64,000 nucleotides of DNA, taken from Ruminiclostridium herbifermentans (lineage in GTDB: Bacteria; Bacillota; Clostridia; Acetivibrionales; DSM-1351). Position numbers and translations under genes: made by a program. Positions 1 through 9,306 of the stretch are shown piece by piece (position 1 is the first letter of the stretch; the number at the start of each line of letters is the position of its first letter). The stretch is taken from positions 1,410,501-1,474,500 of the forward strand of contig NZ_CP061336.1 in assembly GCF_005473905.2 (NCBI RefSeq). The letters run 5' to 3'. The notes below the pieces were generated by a model that had not been told where the DNA came from, ran no database searches, and saw nothing but the letters and a program-made list of their open reading frames with translations.

Positions 1-483
1 GAAAAGTGGAGCGAAATAGCCGAACAAGATAGAACTCCACAGGAAAACGAAGCTTTCTGGAAGGAATACTTTTTAAAAGAAAAAGACAATTATGCGGATA
101 TACTAGCTAACAATCGCAAAACATTGAAAGGAACACTTTCAGAACTTGCCAGTTCTTTTAATATGGATACAGTTACTTTTACAGGATTTTTAGATGGAAT
201 GAATACCAGCTTGGTAGAAGAACTTGATTTAGAGTCTCTAGAGGAGACAACAGAGATATCTATTGAAATAGATTATGAGAAGTTGTACTTTAATATGCTA
301 GATGCAAAAGCTGATTGGCTTTACAATTTACCTGAGTGGGAAAACATTCTATCAGAGGAAAAAAGAAAGGCTATTACGAAAGAATACAGAGTATCCAAAA
401 TGGCAGTTAGCAATAGGGTTGGTAGAAATGATCCATGTCCTTGCGGGAGCGGGAAGAAATATAAGAAATGCTGTGGAAAGTAA
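1..483 (+). CDS. SEC-C motif protein, 5' end outside window
   Basis: The frame is open from base 1, so the true start lies upstream of the window; an in-frame TTG at 124 is not needed as a start. The C-terminus carries a SEC-C zinc-binding motif, [20 protein letters not shown], with the Cys pattern C-x-C-x8-C-C, as found at the end of SecA and in many small stand-alone bacterial proteins. The rest is an acidic, mostly helical region with no motif I recognise. The SEC-C family binds zinc and often mediates protein or nucleic acid contacts; the specific role here is unknown. An intrinsic terminator follows 35 bases after the stop. Confidence 0.85.
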   Translation, partial: EKWSEIAEQDRTPQENEAFWKEYFLKEKDNYADILANNRKTLKGTLSELASSFNMDTVTFTGFLDGMNTSLVEELDLESLEETTEISIEIDYEKLYFNMLDAKADWLYNLPEWENILSEEKRKAITKEYRVSKMAVSNRVGRNDPCPCGSGKKYKKCCGK

Positions 484-517
484 GAGGCTAGAATATAACA
501 TAATAGACAATCAGTAA

Positions 518-553
518 AAACAGACAATTTTAACTTAAGATTGCCTGTTTTTT
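518..553 (+). terminator. Intrinsic terminator after SEC-C gene
   Basis: AAACAGACAAT at 518-528 pairs with ATTGCCTGTTT at 540-550 with one mismatch, and runs into a six-base T tract. Confidence 0.75.
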
Positions 554-577
554 ATATATCAAAAATGCAAATGTTAA

Positions 578-673
578 TTTACCGATGAAGGTGGTATTTA
601 CTTAAACGATGTGCTTTTTGATGGATGGGCTGTTAAAACACATTTTCTGTATAGAGATGTTATATTGCAATAA
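578..673 (+). pseudogene. Short coding-like fragment, no start
   Basis: A 31-codon frame directly after a TAA reads FTDEGGIYLNDVLFDG and on to YRDVILQ before a stop. It has no start codon or ribosome binding site, yet its composition looks protein-like rather than random A/T-rich translation. I take it as the C-terminal remnant of a lost gene. The family is not recognised, and chance is possible at this length. Confidence 0.3.
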
Positions 674-756
674 ATAGTGCGAGTGTAATATATATCTAAT
701 TGCGAAGAACGGTTAGAAATTGATGCTAGAAATAGTAGGTGAAAAACAAGTATTGT

Positions 757-850
757 AGCCGACACAGCGGAAGTAAAGTAGCTGTGAGTATTAACCTGAG
801 ACAGGACGCCTTTGTGTAATACGGTCGGCGGAGGTGCTTGTTCTTCGCCG
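757..850 (+). ncRNA. Candidate structured RNA with three-way junction
   Basis: Nested complementary segments: GCCGAC 758-763 with GTCGGC 824-829 (closing stem); ACAGC 764-768 with GCTGT 781-785; GTATTA 788-793 with TAATAC 817-822; and inside that CCTG 795-798 with CAGG 802-805. A further hairpin, CGGCG 826-830 with CGCCG 846-850, would compete with the closing stem, as in a riboswitch-style switch. Local GC is much higher than the flanks. It does not match a riboswitch class I know, and the next gene (citrate synthase) starts about 500 bases away. Confidence 0.4.
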
Positions 851-921
851 CAATTATTTCAGCGTCAATTTCGTGAGCAAGCAATAGATATATATTGCTA
901 CGTCCGTACTATTTAAGCAGT
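848..921 (+). repeat. Dispersed repeat, copy A
   Basis: About 75 bases starting CCGCAATTATTTCAG match the reverse complement of 57218-57291, with only four differences over the first 51 bases (848-898) and good similarity through TACTATTTAAGC. No coding frame is evident. It lies just after the candidate structured RNA, whose upstream part is not present in copy B. Confidence 0.7.
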
Positions 922-1307
922 TTAAAGTAATGAACTTAAAACTTAGAGTTTGCTGACCAACTTTAATCATAAATGAATACTGATTTTGTTATTTCATTTG
1001 TAAAAGGCTGAATGTAATTATATTTTCATAAGTTTGTGAAATTTTTAATAATTAAACTTGCATTATTGGCTTATATAATATAGAATTGAAGTGGCTAGAG
1101 ATATTTTTTTGAATTTATTTAAGTCTATTAATTCACATATAAGTGATTTTTGAAGTGATTTTTGAACAGACATTAGTCATATTATTTATAAAGCATACTA
1201 TCATTATAACATTGGGGATATGTTTATATTGCTGATAGTATACAAGGCTTGATAAACTTATGGCAAAAAAATTGAAAAGAAGAAAAATTTTTTGGAGGTG
1301 TCAGACC
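922..1307. other. A/T-rich intergenic region before citrate synthase
   Basis: No gene is visible. A -10-like TATAAT lies at about 1073-1078 without a convincing -35 element. Small direct repeats (AAGTGATTTTTGAA near 1142-1168) occur. Nothing else is supportable. Confidence 0.4.
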
Positions 1308-1337
1308 ATGTCATTTGGTTATATTTTAATTGATTAG
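1308..1337 (+). CDS. Possible nine-codon leader ORF before citrate synthase
   Basis: The best ribosome binding site in this region, GGAGGTG at 1294-1300, sits correctly for ATG 1308, which encodes MSFGYILID then TAG. The citrate synthase frame opens at ATG 1340, two bases later. This suggests either translational coupling through a short leader peptide or a misplaced start by frameshift. Purely sequence-based and uncertain. Confidence 0.3.
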   Translation: MSFGYILID

Positions 1338-1360
1338 AAATGATGACATGGGAAATACAT

Positions 1361-2713
1361 ATGAATGAAAAGATTAATAATTATGTAGATAAGAAGATAG
1401 ATGATATTAAAAAGATAAACTATATCAATCTTGAGCAATTTGTAAGATACAATGTAAAAAAAGGATTGAGAAATAGTGACGGTTCAGGAGTATTAGTGGG
1501 ACTCACAGAAATTGGAGAGGTTCATGGATATGTACTTTATGAAGGTGAAAGAAAAGAGGACGAGGGTCGTCTTATTTATAGAGGTATAGATGTTGTTGAT
1601 TTGGTTAAAGGCTTTCAACAGGAGAGTAGGTTTGGATTTGAAGAGGTTTGCTATTTGCTTTTATTTGGTGAATTACCCAGTAAAGTTCAATTAGATGAGT
1701 TTGTTGAAGTGCTAAGTGAATTAAGAAATTTGCCAGAAGGATTTACAGAGGATATGATTCTTAAAGCACCAAGTTCTGATATAATGAACAAGCTTGCACG
1801 AAGCGTATTGGTGCTATATTCCTATGATGAAAATCCAGATAGTGTTGATGCAAAGAACTTATTAAGACAAAGCATTGAGTTAATAGCTAAGTTTCCAACA
1901 ATGGTTGCATATGGATATCAAGCAAAATCTCACTATTATGGTGGAAAGAGCCTATATATACATAACCCAAGACCTGATTTGTCAACTGCAGAAAATATTT
2001 TGCACTTAATAAGACCTGACAATAAATATACAAAAACAGAAGCTGAAATTCTCGATTTAGCATTAGTACTTCATGCAGAGCATGGTGGCGGAAACAATTC
2101 AACGTTTGCAGCAAGAGTAGTATCATCTACTGAAACAGACACTTATTCAGCTATTGCTGCTGCTGTTGGTTCATTAAAGGGACCAAAGCATGGTGGAGCT
2201 AATATTAAGGCTATGAATATGCTGCAAAATATAAAAGAAAATGTTTCTGATTGGAATGATGAAGAAGAAATACGTAATTATTTAACAAAAATTATGGATA
2301 AACAAGCTTTTGATAAAGCTGGACTAATATATGGTCTAGGTCACGCGGTATATACTCTGTCAGACCCTAGAACAACCTTATTAAAGGAAAAAGCACATCA
2401 GCTTGCTATTGAAAAGGGCAGAGAAAAGGAATTTTTATTCTATGAAACTGTGGAAAGAATTGGACCTGAAGTATTCTGTAAGAAGAAAGGCACATCAAAG
2501 AATATTTGTGCTAATGTAGACTTTTATTCAGGTTTTGTATATGATGCATTAGGAATTCCAGCAGAGTTGTTTACACCTCTGTTTGCAGTGGCTAGAATTG
2601 TAGGCTGGTGCGCACATAGAATAGAAGAAGTTATCAGTAACCAAAAGATTATCAGACCAGCCTATAAGAGTATTTCAAAGGCAAAAGAATATATTCCGAT
2701 TAACCAAAGATAA
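1361..2713 (+). CDS. gltA: Citrate synthase (Si-type)
   Basis: Condenses acetyl-CoA and oxaloacetate to citrate in the cytoplasm, the entry to the oxidative TCA branch and glutamate synthesis. Family signatures: GPKHGGANIKAM with active-site His near residue 276, GLGHAVYTLSDPR with the second His near 327, and CANVDFYSGFVY with the catalytic Asp near 386. The length of 450 aa fits the long clostridial form. The start is unsettled: ATG 1340, 1343 and 1361 are all in frame, and none has a strong binding site of its own because the GGAGGTG at 1294 serves a nine-codon ORF. I use 1361 (MNEKINNYVD). A terminator follows at 2750. It is monocistronic, but lies near the pyruvate kinase and a decarboxylating dehydrogenase. 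Confidence 0.93.
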   Translation: MNEKINNYVDKKIDDIKKINYINLEQFVRYNVKKGLRNSDGSGVLVGLTEIGEVHGYVLYEGERKEDEGRLIYRGIDVVDLVKGFQQESRFGFEEVCYLLLFGELPSKVQLDEFVEVLSELRNLPEGFTEDMILKAPSSDIMNKLARSVLVLYSYDENPDSVDAKNLLRQSIELIAKFPTMVAYGYQAKSHYYGGKSLYIHNPRPDLSTAENILHLIRPDNKYTKTEAEILDLALVLHAEHGGGNNSTFAARVVSSTETDTYSAIAAAVGSLKGPKHGGANIKAMNMLQNIKENVSDWNDEEEIRNYLTKIMDKQAFDKAGLIYGLGHAVYTLSDPRTTLLKEKAHQLAIEKGREKEFLFYETVERIGPEVFCKKKGTSKNICANVDFYSGFVYDALGIPAELFTPLFAVARIVGWCAHRIEEVISNQKIIRPAYKSISKAKEYIPINQR

Positions 2714-2749
2714 GGTGTAAGTACAAAAAATAGTATAGTATTTTTATGT

Positions 2750-2798
2750 AACCCGGGGCTGGTAAAAGTTAATATGACTTTTATTGTCTCGGGTTTTT
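2750..2798 (+). terminator. Intrinsic terminator after citrate synthase
   Basis: AACCCG 2750-2755 pairs with CGGGTT at 2790-2795. An inner stem, TAAAAGT with ACTTTTA, extends it, and a T tract follows. Confidence 0.85.
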
Positions 2799-2941
2799 AA
2801 AAATAAGTTATTTATAAATTATAGGCAAAAATAAAATAAATATAAATTGTTGGTGGTATAATAAAGCTGAAAATGATAACATTTAGTTATTATATTTGTA
2901 TTTATATTTGTGTTAAAATATAAGAACTATTTATAAAATAC

Positions 2942-3070
2942 CGCTAAAGCTGCACTCTTCATAAGCAGCGACTTATTACTTGAAAAGTTCAACATAGAGT
3001 TAAAGGTTTGATAATTAGACATTTTAGAATAAGTGGTGGGAGTTAGCGTTCGTACAGCAATGGCGCTGTA
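2942..3070 (+). promoter_or_regulatory. Possible structured leader of pyruvate kinase
   Basis: Ordered complementary segments: CGCTAA 2942-2947 with TTAGCG 3043-3048 as an outer stem, enclosing GCTGC 2949-2953 with GCAGC 2965-2969 and ACTTAT 2971-2976 with ATAAGT 3029-3034. A separate hairpin, TACAGC 3053-3058 with GCTGTA 3065-3070, lies nearer the gene. The arrangement is multibranched and ends about 57 bases before the pyk start. The stems are short, so chance pairing is not excluded. The remainder of the 2799-3126 gap shows nothing else. Confidence 0.3.
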
Positions 3071-3126
3071 AAAATGCATGGATAGATCAAAATATATAAA
3101 TGAATTGAAATTATTATGGAGGTTAT

Positions 3127-4869
3127 ATGAGAAAAACTAAAATCGTATGTACGTTAGGTCCTGCTTCAGATAATGAGGCTATACTTAGAAAACTGATGCT
3201 AGGTGGAATGAATGTAGCAAGAATTAATTTTTCACATGGCTCACATGAAGAACATAAAAAAAGAATAGATTTATTTAAAAGTATTAGAGATGAACTAAAA
3301 TTACCAATTCCATTATTGTTAGATACTAAAGGTCCTGAGATAAGAACGGGCAGCTTTAAAGATGGAAAGGTTACACTAAAGGAAAATTCAGAATTTGTTT
3401 TGGTTAACAAGGATATAATTGGTGATGAGACACAATGTACTGTTTCTTATAAGGAACTTTACAAGGATGTTTCAATAGGAAGCAAGATTTTAATTGATGA
3501 TGGCTTGGTTGAACTTAAGGTTATGGAAATAAATAATAAAGACATTTTCTGTGTTGTTCAAAATGGTGGAACTATAGGTAATAACAAAGGCATTAATGTT
3601 CCGGGAGCAAAATTGAAATTGCCTGCATTAACCGTTAGGGATATTGAGGATATAAAATTTGGAATTGAAAATGACTTTGATATAATTGCAGCTTCTTTTG
3701 TAAGGAAAGCAGCTGACGTAGCAGAAATCAGAAAAATACTTGAAAAAAATGGCGGCAGTGATATATTAATTATTTCCAAAATTGAAAACAGAGAAGGAAT
3801 TACTAATTTTGATGAAATTCTTAAGGCTTCTGATGGAATAATGGTTGCCAGAGGTGACTTGGGAGTTGAAATTCCTGTTGAGGAGGTTCCCATTGTTCAA
3901 AAAAACATTATACAAAAGTGTTTTAGAAATGGTAAACCTGTTATTACTGCAACACAAATGCTGGACTCAATGATTAGAAATCCAAGACCAACACGTGCAG
4001 AGGCAAGTGACGTTGCAAATGCCATATTTGATGGTACTAGTGGGGTTATGTTATCAGGAGAGACAGCTGCAGGTAAGCATCCAGTTGAGGCATTAGAGGT
4101 TATGGGAAAAATTGCTGAAAAGGCTGAAAGTGCAGTGAATTACTGGAAGAGATTTGATGCTGAAATAACTGAAATTAGTACAAGTGTAACAAATGCTATA
4201 AGTCATGCTACCTGTACAACTGCTCTTGATTTAAAGGCTTCTGCAATAATTACTGTTACACAGTCAGGTCATACCGCTAGAATGATAGCCAGATTCCGTC
4301 CTGCATGTCCAATTATTGCCACTACCGTAAATCCGAAGGTACAGAGACAGCTGAATTTATCATGGGGTGTAACTCCTTTTTTAGTAAAAATGGCAACTAC
4401 CACAGATGAGTTGTTTGATATGGGAATAGAAAAGGCACTTGAATCTGGAATGGTTAAAAATGGAGACTTAGCAGTTATAACAGCAGGAGTGCCAACAGGA
4501 ATAAGTGGAACAACAAATACATTGAAAGTGCATATTGTGGGCAAAGTATTGGTACAGGGTACTGGAATAGGTGAATTTTCGGCTACAGGTGAGATATGTG
4601 TTGCATCCACACCAAAAGAAGCATTAGACAATTTTAGTGATGGAAATATACTTGTAGTTCCTTTTACAGACAATAGTATGCTGCCAATTATTAAAAGGGC
4701 TGCAGCTATAGTAGTAGAAGAAGGCGGACAATCATGTCATACTGCTACAGTAGGCTTGGCACTGGATATTCCAGTTATAGTTGGGGCAGAAAATGCTACT
4801 AAAATCTTGAAAACCGGATCGGTTGTGACTGTAGATGCGGAAAGAGGGTTAGTACTTAGAAGTAATTAA
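3127..4869 (+). CDS. pyk: Pyruvate kinase with C-terminal PEP-utilizing domain
   Basis: Transfers phosphate from phosphoenolpyruvate to ADP, making pyruvate and ATP in the last step of glycolysis. The N-terminus RKTKIVCTLGPAS, the barrel motif MVARGDLGVEIP near residue 239 and the MLDSM segment are typical. At 580 aa it is about 110 residues longer than the classic enzyme; the extra C-terminal domain is a phosphohistidine-type swivel domain (GGQSCHTATVGLALDIPVIVG, His near 538), common in Firmicute pyruvate kinases and of debated function. The GGAGG at 3119-3123 is unusually close to ATG 3127. A structured leader may precede it. No terminator is obvious before lon. Confidence 0.97.
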   Translation: MRKTKIVCTLGPASDNEAILRKLMLGGMNVARINFSHGSHEEHKKRIDLFKSIRDELKLPIPLLLDTKGPEIRTGSFKDGKVTLKENSEFVLVNKDIIGDETQCTVSYKELYKDVSIGSKILIDDGLVELKVMEINNKDIFCVVQNGGTIGNNKGINVPGAKLKLPALTVRDIEDIKFGIENDFDIIAASFVRKAADVAEIRKILEKNGGSDILIISKIENREGITNFDEILKASDGIMVARGDLGVEIPVEEVPIVQKNIIQKCFRNGKPVITATQMLDSMIRNPRPTRAEASDVANAIFDGTSGVMLSGETAAGKHPVEALEVMGKIAEKAESAVNYWKRFDAEITEISTSVTNAISHATCTTALDLKASAIITVTQSGHTARMIARFRPACPIIATTVNPKVQRQLNLSWGVTPFLVKMATTTDELFDMGIEKALESGMVKNGDLAVITAGVPTGISGTTNTLKVHIVGKVLVQGTGIGEFSATGEICVASTPKEALDNFSDGNILVVPFTDNSMLPIIKRAAAIVVEEGGQSCHTATVGLALDIPVIVGAENATKILKTGSVVTVDAERGLVLRSN

Positions 4870-5014
4870 TTAGAAGTAATTAAATTGTGATTTATACCAT
4901 TTTTGTTGAACTTAAACAATATCAAGGGTATAATGTTTTATGCAATTATTATTATGTGTATAATAGTTTAGTACTGTTTAAGAAATCAGAATTTATATAA
5001 TAGAGAGGATAAAT

Positions 5015-7324
5015 ATGTCAAAAATATTACCATTGTTACCATTACGCGGATTGACAGTATTTCCGTTCATGACATTATATTTTGATGTTGGAAGGCAAAA
5101 ATCAATAAAAGCTCTTGAAGAAGCTATGATTAATGATCAGTTGATTTTTTTGGTTGCTCAAAAGGATGCCTCTTCGGATTCTCCTGATGTGGATGATATT
5201 TATTCAATCGGTACTATATCAAAGGTTAAGCAGCTTCTTAAACTTCAGGGAGACACTATTCGTGTGTTGGTTGAGGGAATAAGCAGAGCTGAAATAATAA
5301 ATGTGGTTCAGAAGGAACCTTTCTTTGCTGTTGAAGTTTTAGAGCCTGTAGTAGATGAAAAATTTGATAATAATGAGATAGAAGCACTAAAAAGAAGATT
5401 GGTTTCAATGTTTGAAGGCTATGTTAAGCTCAGTGGTAAGGTTTCTCCAGACACAGCATTAACAGTTAATGATATAGACAATATCAGCCAAATATCAGAT
5501 ATTATTGCCAATAATATACCTTTAAAATTGGAACAGAAGCAGCAGATTCTTTCGGAATTTCATCCTTTGAGAAGGATAGAAAAGCTTTTACAGATTCTAT
5601 ATCAGGAAACAGAGATACTTGAAATAGAAAAGGATATAAATGCTAAGGTAAGAAAGCAAATAGACAAGGTACAAAAGGAGTATTACCTTAGAGAGCAAAT
5701 GAAAGCAATCCAGACTGAATTAGGTGACAAAGAAGGGGTTACCGGTGAGGTTGAAGAATATAAAGCAAGGATTCCAGAGGCAGGATTCCCAGAGGATGTT
5801 GAAAAGAAGGTCATAAAAGAACTTGACAGATTATTGAAAACTCCACAAGGTTCGGCTGAAGGAAGCGTAATAAGAACCTATATTGATTGGATTTTCGACT
5901 TGCCTTGGAGCAAAAAAACAGATGAAATAATTGACTTAAACTATGCAGAAGAAGTGCTAGAACAGGATCATTATGGGCTTACAAAGGTTAAGGAGCGCAT
6001 AATTGAGTATTTGGCTGTACAGAAGCTAAAAAATAGTCTTAAGGGGCCAATTTTATGCTTGGTAGGGCCTCCTGGTGTTGGTAAAACTTCAATTGCAAAA
6101 TCAATTGCAAAGGCACTTAATAGAAATTACGTCCGCATATCCCTTGGAGGAGTTAAGGATGAGTCTGAAATACGCGGACACAGGAGAACTTATGTTGGTT
6201 CAATGCCAGGTAGAATAATTTCTGCATTGAAACAGGCTGGTTCAAACAATCCATTAATTCTTCTGGACGAGATAGACAAGATGAGCAGTGATTTTAGAGG
6301 AGATCCAGCTTCAGCCATGTTAGAGGTTCTGGATTCTGAGCAAAACTTTGCTTTTAGAGATCATTATTTAGAATTGCCTTTCAGCTTGTCAAATGTTTTG
6401 TTTTTAACTACTGCAAATAGCTTGGATACTGTACCTAGACCTTTGCTTGACAGAATGGAAGTTCTTGAACTTTCATCTTACACAGAGGAGGACAAGGCTA
6501 ATATTGCAATGAAGTATCTGTTGCCAAAGCAAATTGAACTTCATGGTTTAACCTCAAAGAATATAAAGATTGATGAAGAAACTATAAGAGATGTTATTAA
6601 CTTCTATACAAAAGAAGCAGGAGTAAGAAATCTTGAAAGAGAGATAGGAGCAATTTGCAGAAAGGTTGCTAAGGCAATTGTTTCAGAAAACAGAAGAACA
6701 ATAACAATTACTCGTTCAAATTTGGACAAGTATCTCGGCATAAAGAAATATAGATTTGATTATGCAAATGAGCATGATGAAATAGGTATTGCTACTGGAC
6801 TTGCATGGACTTCTGTTGGTGGAGTAACCTTATCTATTGAAGTAAACATAATGCCTGGAAATGGAAAACTAGAATTGACAGGTCATTTAGGAGATGTTAT
6901 GAAAGAGTCTGCTAAAGCTGCAATAAGCTATATCAGGTCTGTTTGTAAAGAACTCAAGATTTCAGAAGATTTTTATGAAAAGAATGACATTCATATTCAT
7001 GTTCCTGAGGGTGCTACTCCAAAGGATGGACCTTCAGCAGGAATAACTCTTGCAACAGCAATGGTTTCAGCTTTATCAGGAGTACCAGTAAGCAGAAAGG
7101 TTGCTATGACAGGTGAAATAACATTAAGAGGAAGAGTCCTTCCAATTGGAGGCTTGAAAGAAAAGGTGCTTGCTGCACACAGAGCTGGTATAGATACTGT
7201 AATTATACCTATTGATAATAAAAAGGATATTGATGATATACCAGAAAATGTAAGAAAGTCACTGAAATTTATTTGTGCTTCAGATATGAAAACAGTTTTA
7301 AAAAATGCATTATCTACAAAATAG
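5015..7324 (+). CDS. lon: ATP-dependent protease Lon
   Basis: Cytoplasmic AAA+ serine protease that degrades misfolded and regulatory proteins. Domain order: N-terminal LON substrate-binding domain (residues 1 to about 200), coiled region, AAA+ module with Walker A GPPGVGKT at 351-358 and Walker B LLDEIDK, then the protease domain with the catalytic Ser in DGPSAG near 674 and Lys in GGLKEK near 717. The 769-aa length is normal for LonA. Start ATG 5015 has GAGAGG seven bases upstream. No CIRCE or CtsR-like operator was found ahead of it. Confidence 0.97.
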   Translation: MSKILPLLPLRGLTVFPFMTLYFDVGRQKSIKALEEAMINDQLIFLVAQKDASSDSPDVDDIYSIGTISKVKQLLKLQGDTIRVLVEGISRAEIINVVQKEPFFAVEVLEPVVDEKFDNNEIEALKRRLVSMFEGYVKLSGKVSPDTALTVNDIDNISQISDIIANNIPLKLEQKQQILSEFHPLRRIEKLLQILYQETEILEIEKDINAKVRKQIDKVQKEYYLREQMKAIQTELGDKEGVTGEVEEYKARIPEAGFPEDVEKKVIKELDRLLKTPQGSAEGSVIRTYIDWIFDLPWSKKTDEIIDLNYAEEVLEQDHYGLTKVKERIIEYLAVQKLKNSLKGPILCLVGPPGVGKTSIAKSIAKALNRNYVRISLGGVKDESEIRGHRRTYVGSMPGRIISALKQAGSNNPLILLDEIDKMSSDFRGDPASAMLEVLDSEQNFAFRDHYLELPFSLSNVLFLTTANSLDTVPRPLLDRMEVLELSSYTEEDKANIAMKYLLPKQIELHGLTSKNIKIDEETIRDVINFYTKEAGVRNLEREIGAICRKVAKAIVSENRRTITITRSNLDKYLGIKKYRFDYANEHDEIGIATGLAWTSVGGVTLSIEVNIMPGNGKLELTGHLGDVMKESAKAAISYIRSVCKELKISEDFYEKNDIHIHVPEGATPKDGPSAGITLATAMVSALSGVPVSRKVAMTGEITLRGRVLPIGGLKEKVLAAHRAGIDTVIIPIDNKKDIDDIPENVRKSLKFICASDMKTVLKNALSTK

Positions 7325-7502
7325 ATATGCAGAATATTATTATTTTAGACATAACGCCCAGACTCATAATGAAGTTATTTACAAATGAATTATTTACAAA
7401 ATAATTATCAACAAAATAAATATTACAAAATATATTCTTTTGCAGAGAAATTTCATTGCAGCAGCAGAGGCGTTTAAACAAGGCGGGAGAGGTCTTTAAC
7501 AT

Positions 7503-7586
7503 ATGAAAACTAAAGCTATATTCTTGAGTTTAGAAGTAGGGGATATTTTCTTGCCTAGTTATATAAATTATTTGTTAGGGGTGTAA
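7503..7586 (+). CDS. Possible 27-codon leader ORF
   Basis: ATG 7503, preceded by GAGAGG, opens a frame coding MKTKAIFLSLEVGDIFLPSY and seven more residues, stopping four bases before the dehydrogenase start. The position and binding site allow translation and coupling. No family is recognised, and it may be a chance ORF. The rest of the 7325-7590 gap is A/T-rich with short ATTTACAAA repeats. Confidence 0.3.
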   Translation: MKTKAIFLSLEVGDIFLPSYINYLLGV

Positions 7587-7590
7587 ATAA

Positions 7591-8670
7591 ATGAAATCAC
7601 ACAAGATAGCTGTAATTGCAGGTGATGGAATAGGACCTGAGGTAATAAGCGAAGGGGTAAAGGTATTAAAAGCAGTATCAAAATTGAATCCAGAGATAAA
7701 TTTTGAATTCACAGATTTCCCTTGGGGATGTGAGTATTATGTTAAAACTGGTAAAATGATTGCAGATGATGGAATGGAAACATTAAAGAAATTTGATGCA
7801 ATTTATTTAGGTGCTGTTGGTTATCCAGGAGTACCTGACCACATTTCTCTTTGGGGATTGCTACTTAAAATAAGAAAGGGCTTTGACCAATATATAAATC
7901 TTCGTCCAGTTAAGCTTCTTAATGGCGCAGAGTGCCCATTAAAAAATGTTGACCGCAGCCAGATTGATATGGTTGTTATCCGTGAAAACAGCGAAGGTGA
8001 GTATGCTGGGGCAGGAGATTGGCTATTTAAGGGAAAACCTGAAGAAGTAGTGCTTCAAACAGGTGTATTCTCTCGTAAAGGCTGTGAACGTGTAATCAGA
8101 TATGCCTATGAATTAGCAAGAAAAGAAGGAAAAACGCTTACAAGTATCAGTAAGGCAAATGCACTCAACTACTCTATGGTTTTCTGGGATGAGGTTTTTG
8201 AGGAAATTGGAAAAGAATATCCAGATGTTAAGACTTATTCATATCTTGTTGATGCAGCATGTATGTTCTTTGTTAAGCAGCCAGAAAGATTCCAGATAGT
8301 AGTAACCTCAAATCTGTTTGGAGATATCGTGACAGATCTTGGTGCTGCTATCGCGGGTGGACTTGGCTTGGCTGCAGGAGCAAACTTAAATCCTGAGCGT
8401 ACTTTCCCTTCAATGTTTGAGCCTGTGCATGGTTCAGCACCTGATATAGCAGGACAGGGAAAAGCAAATCCTTTGGCTGCAATATGGTCAGTAAGTCAGA
8501 TGCTCGACTTCTTTGGATATGAGAACTGGGGAAAAGCAGTATTAGATGCAATTGAAAAGGTAATGGTAGAAAAGAAATTCTTAACCCCTGATATGGGTGG
8601 TACATCAAAGACAAATGAGGTTGGAGATGCTGTTGTAAAAGCACTTGAAGAAATAGCTGCCAATATGTAA
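7591..8670 (+). CDS. Tartrate/D-malate-type decarboxylating dehydrogenase
   Basis: Member of the isocitrate/isopropylmalate dehydrogenase superfamily: NAD-dependent oxidation plus decarboxylation of a 2-hydroxyacid. Seen: GDGIGPEV at the N-terminus, VPDHISLWGLLLKIRKGFDQ with NLRPVKL, the metal-binding SNLFGDIVTDLGAA, and EPVHGSAPDIAGQGKANP, the NAD-specific loop. The PDHISLWG segment matches the tartrate dehydrogenase/D-malate dehydrogenase (TtuC/DmlA) branch rather than LeuB or Icd. The 359-aa length agrees. Near citrate synthase it could in principle serve as an isocitrate dehydrogenase, but the sequence argues for the DmlA branch; the substrate remains an inference. AGGGGTG sits 11 bases before ATG 7591. 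Confidence 0.85.
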   Translation: MKSHKIAVIAGDGIGPEVISEGVKVLKAVSKLNPEINFEFTDFPWGCEYYVKTGKMIADDGMETLKKFDAIYLGAVGYPGVPDHISLWGLLLKIRKGFDQYINLRPVKLLNGAECPLKNVDRSQIDMVVIRENSEGEYAGAGDWLFKGKPEEVVLQTGVFSRKGCERVIRYAYELARKEGKTLTSISKANALNYSMVFWDEVFEEIGKEYPDVKTYSYLVDAACMFFVKQPERFQIVVTSNLFGDIVTDLGAAIAGGLGLAAGANLNPERTFPSMFEPVHGSAPDIAGQGKANPLAAIWSVSQMLDFFGYENWGKAVLDAIEKVMVEKKFLTPDMGGTSKTNEVGDAVVKALEEIAANM

Positions 8671-8893
8671 TATGGCTTTCTTCAATAATAAAAATAAATG
8701 CAAATAATAAATATAAAAGTGATAGAACTCTTAAAGTAGAGTACTTCGATATTTACTATATTCTATGACTTTTAATGAGAGTATATAGAAGTAAGAAGTG
8801 CTTTTGCAAATGATTATTGCGCTAATTTTGCGTTGGACTTATATTGAGTTTAATCTGTAATTATATAAAATTAAATATTAAACTAGAATATAT

Positions 8894-8967
8894 AAAAGCT
8901 TGTGACTGTAAGTACTAGATATTGAAATAAAAATGTTCAGTATTTAGGCACAGTCAACAGGCTTTTT
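8894..8967 (+). terminator. Likely intrinsic terminator, distal
   Basis: AAAAGCTTGTGACTGT pairs with ACAGTCAACAGGCTTTT, with one bulge and one wobble or mismatch, ending in a T tract at 8963. It is 224 bases after the dehydrogenase stop; the stretch between shows no gene. Confidence 0.6.
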
Positions 8968-9306
8968 CCCATTTCAAGTCTAAAACTAAGTTATTTTTCT
9001 TCATATATATAATGATATATTGGACAATAGCAATTAAGTTAGAAATGATATTTAAATTCGTATAATGTAATTAAATGGCCAAAATATTAGGTTATTACTG
9101 TAAATTACCAAATAAAATGTTTTGAATTAAGATGCAAACTATCAAATTAAGTGATAAAATAAAACTATATATCGAAAGCTACTGTCTTTTTGATAAAATC
9201 AAATAGATAAGCAGGAATTTTGTTGTAGTATCACGAATATATCTAAATTAGTCAGATAGTACTTTGCAAAAGAAGATATAATTGATATACTAATGTGGAG
9301 GCGCTT
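8968..9306. other. A/T-rich intergenic region, nothing recognised
   Basis: No coding frame or stable hairpin stands out. Several TATAAT-like strings occur, but none is paired with a good -35 element. Confidence 0.4.

Noticed and set aside
4870-5014. Heat-shock operator (CIRCE or CtsR box) before lon
   Set aside because: No inverted repeat of the CIRCE type or direct GGTCAAA-type repeat could be found.
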